From the NCBI RefSeq assembly GCF_004341515.1, contig NZ_SLZF01000008.1, forward strand, positions 124,001 through 188,000: DNA of 64,000 nucleotides. The letters run 5' to 3'. Made by a program: the position numbers and the translations under genes. The stretch comes from Allobosea sp. BK604 (lineage in GTDB: Bacteria > Pseudomonadota > Alphaproteobacteria > Rhizobiales > Beijerinckiaceae). Shown one piece after another: positions 35,608 to 44,043 of the stretch. Under the pieces are notes generated by a model. It saw nothing but the letters and a program-made list of their open reading frames with translations, made no database searches and had not been told where the DNA came from. The first letter of the stretch is position 1. Each line of letters opens with the position of its first letter.

Positions 35608-38600
35608 TCAGCCGCGACCCTGCGCCCCTGTCGGGCCGGCTTCCGCTCCGGTCGAGCCGGCCGGTGGCGGCGGCGGCGCCGGGTCGGCCTGCGGCTTGCC
35701 GCGCATGGCCGAGGCATAGGCTGGATAGCGCTCGCGATAGGCCTTCATGAAATCCGAGATCGTGTCGCCGCTGGCGGCTGCACGTGCCATCTCGCGAATA
35801 TCGGCGGGGTTGTTGCGGTTCGCGCCGGTGACGAAGGCGAAGGTGCGGGCATCCGAGCTCTCGGCCATCTTGGCCGCGAATTTGGCGCGCAGCCGGTCGA
35901 GCTGCAGCGCCTCTTCCGCCATCACATAGGAGATGGCGGAGCGCATCGCGTCGGCGCGCTCACTGTCCTTGAGCGGAGCGTTGCCCCGCCAGCTCTCGCC
36001 GAGCATTCGCTCATGCGCCTCGCCCGCCTCGCGCCAGCGCCGGCCGTTCCAGAAGATGTCGGCGCGCAGGCGATCGACCTCGGGGCCGCGCTCGGCCTCC
36101 AGCATCTCCAGTGCCTGGTCTGTGCGGGAGAGGTCGGAGAGCGCCTTGGCTTCGAGGAGGAGGCGGGCGCGCTTGACATCGCCGGGCAGCTCGATCAGCC
36201 GTGTCGCGTTGAGTGCCTGCAAGGCCTCGGCCGGCTTACGGTTCATCAGGTTGACCATGGCGAGTCGCGCCGCGACGATCGAGCGAGCCGCGCCGGTGAG
36301 GCGGGTCTCCATCTGATAGCGCAGGATGTCGCTGGCCTGATCGAGCAGGTCGACCTCGACCAGCCGGTCGGCGAGGAGCCGCGTGATCTCGTCGCCGCGC
36401 CGGCCGATCGGCAGGAATTCCTTGAAATCGTAGAACAGCGCCAGGGCCTCGATGCGCGGCAACTGCTCACGGTCGCGGCCGCTGAACATCTCGGCGAAGC
36501 GTTGCGCGGTCTCGTCGTGCAGCCGGCGGGTCAGCGGATTGTCCGGGTAGCTGTCATTGGCACGGCGGGCGATCTGGAAGGCGTCGCGCCAGCGCTTCTC
36601 TGCGAGATAGAGCCGGCCGAGCTCGGCAAGCGCCTCGATCTCGATCTCGCCGCCGCGCCAGGTGACCGAGACGGTCTCGAGCCGCGCGGCCGCCTCGTCC
36701 GGCGACATGGCGGGCGGCGTCTGCGCCAGGGCGAGCCTGACGCCGCGCAGCTGGGCCTCGGCCGCGACCGGGCGGCTCTTCGCGTCGTACAGCGCCTTGT
36801 AGGCCTCGACTGCATTTTCCGGGCGGCCGCTTACATCGTCGAGCATGGCGCGCAGCAAGGCGAGCTTCTCCTGATCGACACTGTCCTGCGGCAACTCTGC
36901 CAGCTGATCGAGCTCGCGCTCGGCGACGGCCATGTCCTGCATCGCCATCGCCGCGCGGGCCATGGCGGGGCGGAACTCGGTCTGCAGATCCTCGGGATAG
37001 GTGTCGAGGATTGTCTGGCCGCGGCGGAAACCGGCCAGCGCCTGGCCGTTGCGTCCAAGCCGCTGCTCGGCAAGCGCACGCCAGAGGCCGGTCTCGGCAT
37101 CCTCCTTGATCGGCCCGGCGGCGAAGGCTGCGATCGCGTCCTGGTCGCGATGCATCTGCACGGCGAGCACGCCCTTGAGGAACAGGGCCTCGCGGTTGGC
37201 GCGCATGCCGGGGTCGTCTTTCAGCAGAGCCTGGAGCGGCCCGGCCGCCTCCGAGACCAGCCCGTTGGCGGCATAGAAGCGCGCCAGCGCCAGCCGAGCC
37301 TCCGATTTGCGGCCGCGTGCGGCGCCGGCGACATCGTTGAGCAATTCGCGTGAGCGCTCGCGGATATTGGCGACGCGCTGCTTGCTCCAATCGGCCGGAT
37401 CGAGCAGCAGCTTGACCGCTCCCGGCGCCGTCTCGGTCTCGACCCGGCTTTGTTCCGGCAGATCGAGCGACACGGTCAATCCGCCATTGCGGCCGATCTG
37501 CACCTGCTCGGTATTGGCGCGCACGACGACGTCGTCGGCGCGCGGGCTGACGGCCACGCCATGGGCGGTCTGGAGCAGGCCGAATTCGACGAAGCGATAG
37601 GGCTTGGCGACAGCGCGCGTCGGCCCGAGCACGGTTGCGACGGCGAGCGGCAGGCCGGCCGGCCCGGATTCGAGCCAATGCACGCCGGTCATGCCCGGCA
37701 GCGGCAGGGCGAGCACGGTCTGGCCGCGGTCGTCGATGGTCCGGCGCGGCGCCAGCGGCTCGGCCGGCTTGCCGGCCTGCTCGCCGAGGCTGAGCGACCA
37801 GGTCGCGCCATCGTCAATGAGGCGAGCGACCTGCTGGCTCTTGAGGCGCATCCGCACCAGCGTGACCTTGCCCTCGCGGGTCACGGTCGTGTCCTCGATC
37901 AGCTGCGGCAGCACTTGCCTGAAGCTGGCCGGGTCGATCGTGTCGCGCGTGTCGAAGACCAGCGTGACCGTGCCGGCATCGCTGAAGGCGGCGGCGCCGG
38001 TCAGGCGGGGAAAGCGGAAATCGATCTTGCTGCCCTGGGGGCCCGACGAGGCTTCGATCTTGACGAGCTGCGGCGTTGGATCGGGTACAGTCACTGCCAC
38101 GGCGGGCTTGGCCGGGGGCGGGGCCTGCTCGGCCGGCTGGGCGCGGGCAGGCTCGGGTGCAGGGGCGGGTTTGGCCGTCTCGGTAGCGGCCGAGGCAGGC
38201 GGCTTCGGCCCGGCATCGTTCGCCGTGTTCTGGAGGCTGGCCATGGCGACCGTGCCGGGCTTCACAGGCCGCACCAGATCGACGATCAGGCCGTCATCGT
38301 CGCGGAAGCTGCGCGCCTGCCAATCCTTCGGCAGCGTGAGGTCGAGCTTCGTCGCGTCGGCATCGCTCTCCTGCGCCTTCAGCGTCACGCCCTCGGGCAG
38401 CATCGACCTGATCGCGGAGGGCTCGACCGCGAGCTGCTGATCGAAGGTCAGCCGCAAGGTGCCGTCGTTGAGCTCGTGCGAGAGCTTCGTCTCGGGCGGA
38501 GCCTGGAAGATCAGCCGCTCCAGCGTCGGCAACCGGGCGCTGCGCAATATCAGCGGCTTCGGCGGGGGCACCGGCTTGCGGGCGGCCTCGCGCGCCTGCG

Positions 38601-39075
38601 CCTCGGCGACGCGCAGGCGCTCGGTCATCTCGGCAATGACCTCGGGCGGCGGGCCAGGCAGGAGGCCGGTCCAGTTGTCGGGCAGAAGATCGATGAAGGC
38701 CTTGTCGCCGGCCTCGATCAGATTGGCCTTGAAGGGGCGGGTGAGCGCGAAGCGCAGGCCGCGCCCGTCCGGGTCGTTGCGCACCAGCGCGAGATAGTCC
38801 GGCAGCTCCTTGATGATCTTGGCCGTGTCGACCTTCACGGCCGAATCGAAGGCGACCACGAGCACGCCGTTGCCGACCCGGATCCGCGTCGTCGTGGGCT
38901 CGTCGAATGTCAGTGCGAGGCGCCCGAAGCCGGCCGGCATGGCGGAGCCACGCAGCACGCCGTTCGCGGCCAATGCCGGAGCGGACAGCCCGGCAGCGAG
39001 GCTGAGCGCAGTCAACCCGATACCGAAGGCAAGGGAACGCGGGGAACGCAACCGGCCAAACTCACGCAACGCCAC
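35608..39075 (-). CDS. Large exported protein: three beta modules plus TPR domain
   Basis: A 1155-residue exported protein. The signal peptide ends around residue 37 (SAPALA). Three mutually similar ~82-residue modules follow at about 51-132, 188-269 and 350-431. Each has the pattern of a strand, G-x-L-x-L-x-FD, an Ile-Asp/Val-Glu helix, LP, a variable Asp/Gly loop, then L-x-L and D-x-G strands. They resemble AMIN-like beta domains (inference). Pro/Ala linkers separate them. Residues ~580-1100 are tetratricopeptide-like helices. Start: GTG 39075, no clear ribosome site. It is the last gene after fliL-fliM-DUF6468-motE, so a periplasmic motor-associated role (perhaps MotC-like) is likely but unproven. 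Confidence 0.75.
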   Translation of the reverse strand: MALREFGRLRSPRSLAFGIGLTALSLAAGLSAPALAANGVLRGSAMPAGFGRLALTFDEPTTTRIRVGNGVLVVAFDSAVKVDTAKIIKELPDYLALVRNDPDGRGLRFALTRPFKANLIEAGDKAFIDLLPDNWTGLLPGPPPEVIAEMTERLRVAEAQAREAARKPVPPPKPLILRSARLPTLERLIFQAPPETKLSHELNDGTLRLTFDQQLAVEPSAIRSMLPEGVTLKAQESDADATKLDLTLPKDWQARSFRDDDGLIVDLVRPVKPGTVAMASLQNTANDAGPKPPASAATETAKPAPAPEPARAQPAEQAPPPAKPAVAVTVPDPTPQLVKIEASSGPQGSKIDFRFPRLTGAAAFSDAGTVTLVFDTRDTIDPASFRQVLPQLIEDTTVTREGKVTLVRMRLKSQQVARLIDDGATWSLSLGEQAGKPAEPLAPRRTIDDRGQTVLALPLPGMTGVHWLESGPAGLPLAVATVLGPTRAVAKPYRFVEFGLLQTAHGVAVSPRADDVVVRANTEQVQIGRNGGLTVSLDLPEQSRVETETAPGAVKLLLDPADWSKQRVANIRERSRELLNDVAGAARGRKSEARLALARFYAANGLVSEAAGPLQALLKDDPGMRANREALFLKGVLAVQMHRDQDAIAAFAAGPIKEDAETGLWRALAEQRLGRNGQALAGFRRGQTILDTYPEDLQTEFRPAMARAAMAMQDMAVAERELDQLAELPQDSVDQEKLALLRAMLDDVSGRPENAVEAYKALYDAKSRPVAAEAQLRGVRLALAQTPPAMSPDEAAARLETVSVTWRGGEIEIEALAELGRLYLAEKRWRDAFQIARRANDSYPDNPLTRRLHDETAQRFAEMFSGRDREQLPRIEALALFYDFKEFLPIGRRGDEITRLLADRLVEVDLLDQASDILRYQMETRLTGAARSIVAARLAMVNLMNRKPAEALQALNATRLIELPGDVKRARLLLEAKALSDLSRTDQALEMLEAERGPEVDRLRADIFWNGRRWREAGEAHERMLGESWRGNAPLKDSERADAMRSAISYVMAEEALQLDRLRAKFAAKMAESSDARTFAFVTGANRNNPADIREMARAAASGDTISDFMKAYRERYPAYASAMRGKPQADPAPPPPPAGSTGAEAGPTGAQGRG

Positions 39076-39166
39076 ACGAGCGACAGGCGTGATCGCAACA
39101 GGAGCAGCCTGACCGCAAGGGGAGGCTAGCGCGTCAAGGATAATAGCGAGTTAAGCGTGGCCGCCG

Positions 39167-40000
39167 TCAGCGGCGTGGCGGAAGGGCGATCGCCGGCAAT
39201 TCGTTCTGTGGCAATTGGCCCGGATCGGCGGCGGCGCGCTCGATGGCAGGGTTGCGGGCTTGTGTCGCTAGCGCCACCGTCAGCTTCTCGGCGCGGTCAG
39301 GCGCCATTGCCGCCAGCACCTCGGACATCTTGCGCGGGTTCATCTGCTGCACGACCGGCACGAGCACATCGAGGCTGAGCCGGTCGAAGACACGCGCGGC
39401 GTCCTTGGGCTTCATCGCCTCGTACATGATGACGAGGTTCTTGATCGCCTTGGCCTCGTCCTCGGCCGGCTTGGCCTTGGTCCCGTCGACCTTGCCCTCG
39501 AGCTGCTTCAGGTCGTCGACGCGGCCGTCGAGCTTCTTGGTCGCGGTGTCGAGCAGACGCTCGCGCATCTCGAGCTCGCGCATGCGGGCGTCGATCTCCT
39601 CGCGCCGTTCGCCGAGGCGCTCCAGGATGGCGCGCTCGGCGGGGGAGACCTGGCTAGCCGTGCCGTTCATGACGGCGGCCTTGTTGTTGGGATTGGCGGC
39701 GCGCGCAGCTTCGAGCTTGGCGTCGGCCTCGGCCTTGTCCTGCTCTTTCTTCGGGGCGGGCTTGTCGACCGAGCCGGTGGTCTCCGGGTCGAGGAAACGG
39801 TCGGGCGCATGGGCCTGGGCGATGATCTTGGCGGGGCCCCCGACCTGTGGATCGGGTTTCGCGGGTGCAGAGAAGAAGGCGAGCGGCGAGGCCGGCACCG
39901 TGCCGGGATAAGGGGCCGAGCTCCAGTCGAGCAGCTTCAGCGCCAGGAGACCCATGGCGCCGAGAATCACTGCCGGAATGAGGCGGGGCCTCTCGATCAC
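39167..40000 (-). CDS. motE: MotE-like flagellar protein (MgtE-N domain)
   Basis: A 277-residue protein. One N-terminal membrane or signal segment (AVILGAMGLLALKLLDW) is followed by a coiled coil at about 120-170 (RREEIDARMRELEMRERLL, in part). The C-terminal MgtE-N-like region reads YEAMKPKDAARVFDRL and MNPRKMSEVLAAMAPDRAEKL (in part). In Sinorhizobium, MotE is the periplasmic chaperone of MotC. Its start overlaps the preceding gene's stop as ATGA. Domain-level assignment is firm; the exact chaperone role here is inferred. Confidence 0.85.
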   Translation of the reverse strand: MIERPRLIPAVILGAMGLLALKLLDWSSAPYPGTVPASPLAFFSAPAKPDPQVGGPAKIIAQAHAPDRFLDPETTGSVDKPAPKKEQDKAEADAKLEAARAANPNNKAAVMNGTASQVSPAERAILERLGERREEIDARMRELEMRERLLDTATKKLDGRVDDLKQLEGKVDGTKAKPAEDEAKAIKNLVIMYEAMKPKDAARVFDRLSLDVLVPVVQQMNPRKMSEVLAAMAPDRAEKLTVALATQARNPAIERAAADPGQLPQNELPAIALPPRR

Positions 40001-40449
40001 GCGGCCTGGCCTTCCAGTCTCTTGGCTGCGCGAGCGCGGATCGCCGCGGCCGAGCGGGCGGCGTCAGCCATACGCGAGACGATCGCGGGCTCCTCGGGGG
40101 CGGCTTCGGCCTGCTTCGGCGCAACCAGCGTCGCGGCGCTGACGATCTGGGCGATGCGCTCCATCACCGCCTGGCCGGCCTCGACCTGTGAGGCGAGGTC
40201 GGCGGCGTAGCGCTCGGCGGTGCGCAGGCGCTCGGCGAGTGTGCGGTCGCAATCGCCCAACGTGAGCTTCAGGCCGGCAATGGCGCGCTCGGCCGTGTCG
40301 GTGGCGGAGATCAGCGCGCCGATGGTCTGGCGCATCGCGGATTCGTCGGCTTTCAGGCGCTCGATGCGCTTGGCCAGAATGTAGCAGGTGATGATGGTGG
40401 CGACGAGAAGGCTGGCAACCAGCGCATCGGCGATGAGAGTGATCGTCAT
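39997..40449 (-). CDS. DUF6468-type flagellar-locus membrane protein
   Basis: A 150-residue protein. One transmembrane helix at about 5-26 (IADALVASLLVATIITCYIL in part) is followed by a long coiled coil (KRIERLKADESAMRQTIGAL region, in part) and an Ala-rich tail. Proteins of this layout sit between fliM and motE in many Hyphomicrobiales. Start: ATG 40449; the frame is open 9 codons further into the fliM overlap. Its function in motility is unknown. Confidence 0.8.
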   Translation of the reverse strand: MTITLIADALVASLLVATIITCYILAKRIERLKADESAMRQTIGALISATDTAERAIAGLKLTLGDCDRTLAERLRTAERYAADLASQVEAGQAVMERIAQIVSAATLVAPKQAEAAPEEPAIVSRMADAARSAAAIRARAAKRLEGQAA

Positions 40450-40462
40450 GATGGTTCCCAGA

Positions 40463-41599
40463 TCAGGAGGCTGCACCGAGATGAGAGGTGATGCTGTCGA
40501 AGGCGGCCATCGTCGTCTTGGAGCGATGCAGCGGCCTGACCACCTGGACGGCGATCTTGTCGTCGACCCGGCCGATGCGGCCCTCGGTGACTCCGAAATC
40601 GCCGCAGCGCAGCGAGACGACCGAATCCGGCCTAGCGTCGAACATCAGCGTATCGCCGATCTCGAGCTTCATGACGCGCTTCAGCGGCATCCTGGTCTCA
40701 TGCAGCACGCAGGTGACGTCTACATCGGTCTGCCAGACCTCGGTCGCGAGATGGTTTTCCCAGATCGGATCGCGCCCGAGCTTCTCACCCATGAAGCTTT
40801 CGAGGAGCAGCTCACGGATGGGCTCAATCGTCGCATAGGGCAGAAGGACGTGGAGCGAGCCGCCGCGGCCTTCCATGTCGAAGCGCAGCTCCACGCGGAT
40901 CGCCGCATTGGCCGGGCGCGAGATCGAGACGAAGCGCGGGTTCGACTCGATGCGGTCGACATTGAAGGTCACCGGCGAGAGCGGCGCGAAGGCCGCCTGG
41001 GCATCGCCGAGCACGAGGCCGACGACCCGGTGCAGCAGGTTGATCTCGATCGAGGTGAAGGGGCGCCCGTCGATGCGCGGAGCCGGCTGGCCGCGCTTGC
41101 CGCCGAGCATCGAGTCGAGGACGGTGTAGGTCAGGGCGGATTCGATGGTGACGAGGCCGAAATTGTCCCATTCCTCGGCCTTGAACACGGCGAGCATGGC
41201 CGGCAGCGAGACCGAGTTGATGTAGTCGCCGAAGCGCACCGAGCGGATGCTCTCGAGCGAGACCTCGACATTGTCGGTGAAGAAATTGCGCAGGCTGGTC
41301 GAGAGTAGCCTGACCATGCGCTCGAAGATGATTTCGAGCATGGGCAGGCGTTCATAGGAAACCGAGCCCGACTCGACGATCGCCTGGATGCCGGTGCGCG
41401 CGCCCTTTTCGTCGCCGCCGGAGAAGCCGAGGAGGGTGTCGATCTCCTCCTGGTTCATCAGGCGGTCTATGCCGCCTTCCGGTTCGCCGTCCTCGTCCAC
41501 CATGTCGGGCATGGCGGCCCATTCCGCGGCCATGCCCTCCGGCGAGAGCGGTTCGTCCTTGGGGGGGGTGTTGGTCAGGTCGAGTTCGTTCTCGCTCAT
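40463..41599 (-). CDS. fliM: Flagellar motor switch protein FliM
   Basis: A 378-residue C-ring protein. The CheY-P-binding motif, usually at the extreme N-terminus, is at residues 48-58 (MNQEEIDTLLG), preceded by a 47-residue acidic Pro-rich extension. The middle CheC-like domain has LPMLEIIFERMVRLL and the GG-S-L-HVLLPYATIEPI region. The C-terminal SpoA domain ends RIGRVDDKIAVQV. It lies one base after fliL. Confidence 0.95.
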   Translation of the reverse strand: MSENELDLTNTPPKDEPLSPEGMAAEWAAMPDMVDEDGEPEGGIDRLMNQEEIDTLLGFSGGDEKGARTGIQAIVESGSVSYERLPMLEIIFERMVRLLSTSLRNFFTDNVEVSLESIRSVRFGDYINSVSLPAMLAVFKAEEWDNFGLVTIESALTYTVLDSMLGGKRGQPAPRIDGRPFTSIEINLLHRVVGLVLGDAQAAFAPLSPVTFNVDRIESNPRFVSISRPANAAIRVELRFDMEGRGGSLHVLLPYATIEPIRELLLESFMGEKLGRDPIWENHLATEVWQTDVDVTCVLHETRMPLKRVMKLEIGDTLMFDARPDSVVSLRCGDFGVTEGRIGRVDDKIAVQVVRPLHRSKTTMAAFDSITSHLGAAS

Positions 41600-41600
41600 C

Positions 41601-42122
41601 TCACTGGACCAGCAGTTCCTTGAACAGGATGGCGTCGATCTTGGCCGGGTAGACCGTGACGTTGACGCGGCGCAGCAACTCTTCCTTCAGCCGGTACATG
41701 CCGGCCGAGCCCTCGAGGTCGGCGGGCCGAAGCTCACGCATGAAGACCTGGAACGCATCCTCGACGCGCGGCAGTAAGGGCTTGATCTCCTCGGAGACCT
41801 TGGGGTCGGCGATTTCGAGCACGACCTTGACCTTGATGATCGGCTGGCGGTCCTGCTGGCCGCCGGGCGAGATGCCGATCATCATGTCCCGCATCTCGAC
41901 GAAGCTGATCGCCTTCTTCGCGGCCGCCGCCTTTTTCTCGGCTTCGGCAGCAACAAGCTCGGCCGACGGCTTCTTGAGAAAGAAGAACCAGCCACCTCCG
42001 CCAAGCGCGAGCAGCGCGACGGCGCCCCCGATGATCATGATGAGCTTTTTCTTGCCGCCCGATTTCGGCCCCTCGGCGCCTTCGGGCGCCTCGGCGTCGG
42101 TCTTCTTCGGTTTCTTCGCCAT
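41601..42122 (-). CDS. fliL: Flagellar basal-body protein FliL
   Basis: A 173-residue stator-associated inner-membrane protein. A basic cytoplasmic N-terminus and one helix (LIMIIGGAVALLALGGGGWF) are followed by the periplasmic FliL domain with IIKVKVVLEI and LRRVNVTVYPAKIDAILFKE motifs (the last in part). ATG 42122 is preferred over the open frame to 42269. First gene of the minus-strand operon. A perfect CtrA box lies 71 bases upstream. Confidence 0.93.
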   Translation of the reverse strand: MAKKPKKTDAEAPEGAEGPKSGGKKKLIMIIGGAVALLALGGGGWFFFLKKPSAELVAAEAEKKAAAAKKAISFVEMRDMMIGISPGGQQDRQPIIKVKVVLEIADPKVSEEIKPLLPRVEDAFQVFMRELRPADLEGSAGMYRLKEELLRRVNVTVYPAKIDAILFKELLVQ

Positions 42123-42193
42123 GCGTATCGGGTCCGGCTCCGGAGCAGCACAGCCGTTCTGGCCGGGCTGTGACCCAAGGTGAGGAAACAGGG

Positions 42194-42208
42194 TTAACGC
42201 GGCGTTAA
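42194..42208. promoter_or_regulatory. CtrA box, fliL/flgF divergent region
   Basis: TTAA-CGCGGCG-TTAA, a perfect CtrA consensus. It lies 72 bases upstream of fliL (minus) and 204 bases upstream of flgF (plus), so fliL is the more likely target. Confidence 0.8.
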
Positions 42209-42325
42209 GGGCGGCAGTTTTTGCCGGGTCATTTCTGCATTGAAGCAGGGTGTTGCCGAGCTGCATCAATACCGCTGTTAGGCGGGAAGCCGTTGTATTT
42301 CAGCGCGTTGCCCGGGTTAACCACG

Positions 42326-42342
42326 TTGGCACGCCGATTGCG
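42326..42342 (+). promoter_or_regulatory. Candidate sigma-54 (-24/-12) promoter for flgF
   Basis: TTGGCACGCCGATTGCG matches the RpoN consensus YTGGCACGnnnnTTGCW at all but the last position, with the required GG-N10-GC spacing. It lies 70 bases upstream of the flgF GTG, giving an expected 5' leader of roughly 60 bases. Function is inferred. Confidence 0.6.
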
Positions 42343-42411
42343 GGCATCCCGATGCGGAGGCTGCGCTGGGGAGCGTCGAGGCCTTCGCGGGACAGTATCG
42401 GGAGATCGACC

Positions 42412-43155
42412 GTGGAGAACGCGCTTCTCGTCGGTTTGTCGCGTCAGGTCGCCCTGGCGCGTGAGCTGGATGTCATCGCCAACAACATGGCGAATGTCGG
42501 AACGAACGGCTTCAAGGCACGCTCGGCGAACTTCAACGAGTTCATCATGCCGAGGGCGAGCTTCGACGCGTTCCAGCCGCGCGACCGCAACCTCTCCTAT
42601 GTCATCGACAAGGGCACGCCGATCGACCTGACCCAGGGCACGATCGAGCGTACCGGCAACCCGCTCGACATCGCCCTGCGCGGCGATGCCTTCCTGGTGG
42701 TGCAGACGCCGCAGGGCGACCGCTATACGCGGGCCGGCTCGCTCGCCGTCAATGGCCAGGGCCAGCTCGTGACGCAAGGCGGCCAGCCGGTGCTCGGCGA
42801 TGGCGGCCCGATCAATTTCGGCCCCAACGAGACCGATGCCCGCATCGCCCCGGACGGCACGGTCACCACCGACCAGGGTCAGCGCGGCAAGCTGCGCCTC
42901 GTCCGCTTCGACAATCCGCGCGCGCTGACGAGCGAGGGCAACAACCTCTTCGCCTCGGCCGCGCCGGCGATTGCGATGGGGCCGCAGGGTCGCGTCGAGC
43001 CGGGCGCGACGGAGTCCTCCAACGTCAAGGCCGTGATCGAGATGACCCGGCTGATGGAAGTCCAGCGCTCCTACCAGAGCATGGCCAACCTCATGACCAA
43101 ATCCGACGAGCTGCGCAGCCGGGCGATCACGCGCCTCGCCGACCAGCAGGCCTAA
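42412..43155 (+). CDS. flgF: Flagellar basal-body rod protein FlgF
   Basis: A 247-residue rod protein. Its N-terminal ELDVIANNMANVGTNGFKA and C-terminal MEVQRSYQSMANLM helices are typical of the rod/hook family; the GTPIDLTQGTIERTGNPLDIAL block (in part) and the length fit FlgF. The start is GTG 42412 with GGGAGA upstream; the open frame reaches 42250 without similarity. It is first in flgF-flgG-flgA-flgH, behind a sigma-54-type element. Confidence 0.93.
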   Translation: MENALLVGLSRQVALARELDVIANNMANVGTNGFKARSANFNEFIMPRASFDAFQPRDRNLSYVIDKGTPIDLTQGTIERTGNPLDIALRGDAFLVVQTPQGDRYTRAGSLAVNGQGQLVTQGGQPVLGDGGPINFGPNETDARIAPDGTVTTDQGQRGKLRLVRFDNPRALTSEGNNLFASAAPAIAMGPQGRVEPGATESSNVKAVIEMTRLMEVQRSYQSMANLMTKSDELRSRAITRLADQQA

Positions 43156-43219
43156 TAACCTTTTGTTTTTGCGCATTTTCTTCACGCGGGCCGGCTTTCA
43201 CCTCGCTTGAAAATGCTTT
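43155..43219 (+). repeat. Right-half copy of the dispersed repeat
   Basis: Starts at ...AACCTTTTGTTTTTGCGCAT and continues through TTCTTCACGCGGGCCGGCTTTC to TCGCTTGAAAATGC (shown in parts). The left half of the element is absent. It fills most of the 82-base gap between flgF and flgG, directly before the flgG ribosome site. Confidence 0.78.
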
Positions 43220-43237
43220 TGGAAAGGAGCCAGCGCG

Positions 43238-44029
43238 ATGCGCGCCCTTCAGACCGCCGCGACCGGCATGATGGCCCAGGAATTCAACGTCCAGGTCATC
43301 TCCAACAATATCGCGAACGTCCGCACCACCGGCTACAAGCGCCAGACGGCGCATTTCCAGGATCTTCTCTACGAGAACTTCCGGCGCGCCGGCTCGGCGA
43401 CCTCGGACCAGAACACGCAGGTGCCCGCCGGCACCTTCGTCGGCTCGGGCGTCAAGACGGTGTCGACCGGCCGTGTCATGACGCAGGGCAATGTGAGCTC
43501 GACGGAGAAGCCCTATGACCTCGCCATTCGCGGTGAGGGCTTCTTCCGCATCCGCATGCCGGATGGGCGCACGACCTATTCGCGCGACGGCTCGTTCGAT
43601 CTCGACTCGCAGGGCCAGCTCGTCACCCGCGACGGCTATATCGTCGAGCCCGGCATCACCGTGCCGAACAACGCGACCAGCGTCTCGATCAATGCGCAGG
43701 GCACGGTCGAGGTGCAGCTGCCGGGCCAGACCGCGCCGCAGCAGCTCGGCCAGATCCAGCTCGTGCGCTTCGTCAACAAGGTCGGCCTCGAGTCGATCGG
43801 CGACAACCTCTACATCGAGACGGCCGCCTCGGGGCAGCCGATCGAGGGGTTCGGCGGCGGGGAAGGCTTCGGCAACCTGCAGCAGAACTATCTCGAAGAG
43901 GGCAACGTCCAGGCCGTGACCGAGCTCTCCTCGCTGATCGCCGCGCAGCGCGCCTACGAGATGAACTCCAAGGTCATGACCGCCGCCGACCAGATGATGT
44001 CGGCGACGAGCCAGATGTTCCGCGGCTAG
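43238..44029 (+). CDS. flgG: Flagellar distal rod protein FlgG
   Basis: A 263-residue distal rod protein. QVISNNIANVRTTGYKRQ at the N-terminus, GFFRI and YSRDGSF in the centre and AQRAYEMNSKVMTAADQM at the C-terminus match FlgG. Start: ATG 43238 with AAGGAG eight bases upstream. The half repeat lies immediately upstream. Confidence 0.96.
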   Translation: MRALQTAATGMMAQEFNVQVISNNIANVRTTGYKRQTAHFQDLLYENFRRAGSATSDQNTQVPAGTFVGSGVKTVSTGRVMTQGNVSSTEKPYDLAIRGEGFFRIRMPDGRTTYSRDGSFDLDSQGQLVTRDGYIVEPGITVPNNATSVSINAQGTVEVQLPGQTAPQQLGQIQLVRFVNKVGLESIGDNLYIETAASGQPIEGFGGGEGFGNLQQNYLEEGNVQAVTELSSLIAAQRAYEMNSKVMTAADQMMSATSQMFRG

Positions 44030-44043
44030 CGAGGTTGAGATCG

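Noticed and set aside
39140..39154. ATAA-N7-TTAA upstream of the large TPR gene
   Set aside because: One mismatch and internal to an operon that already has a perfect CtrA box before fliL. Kept out as a feature.
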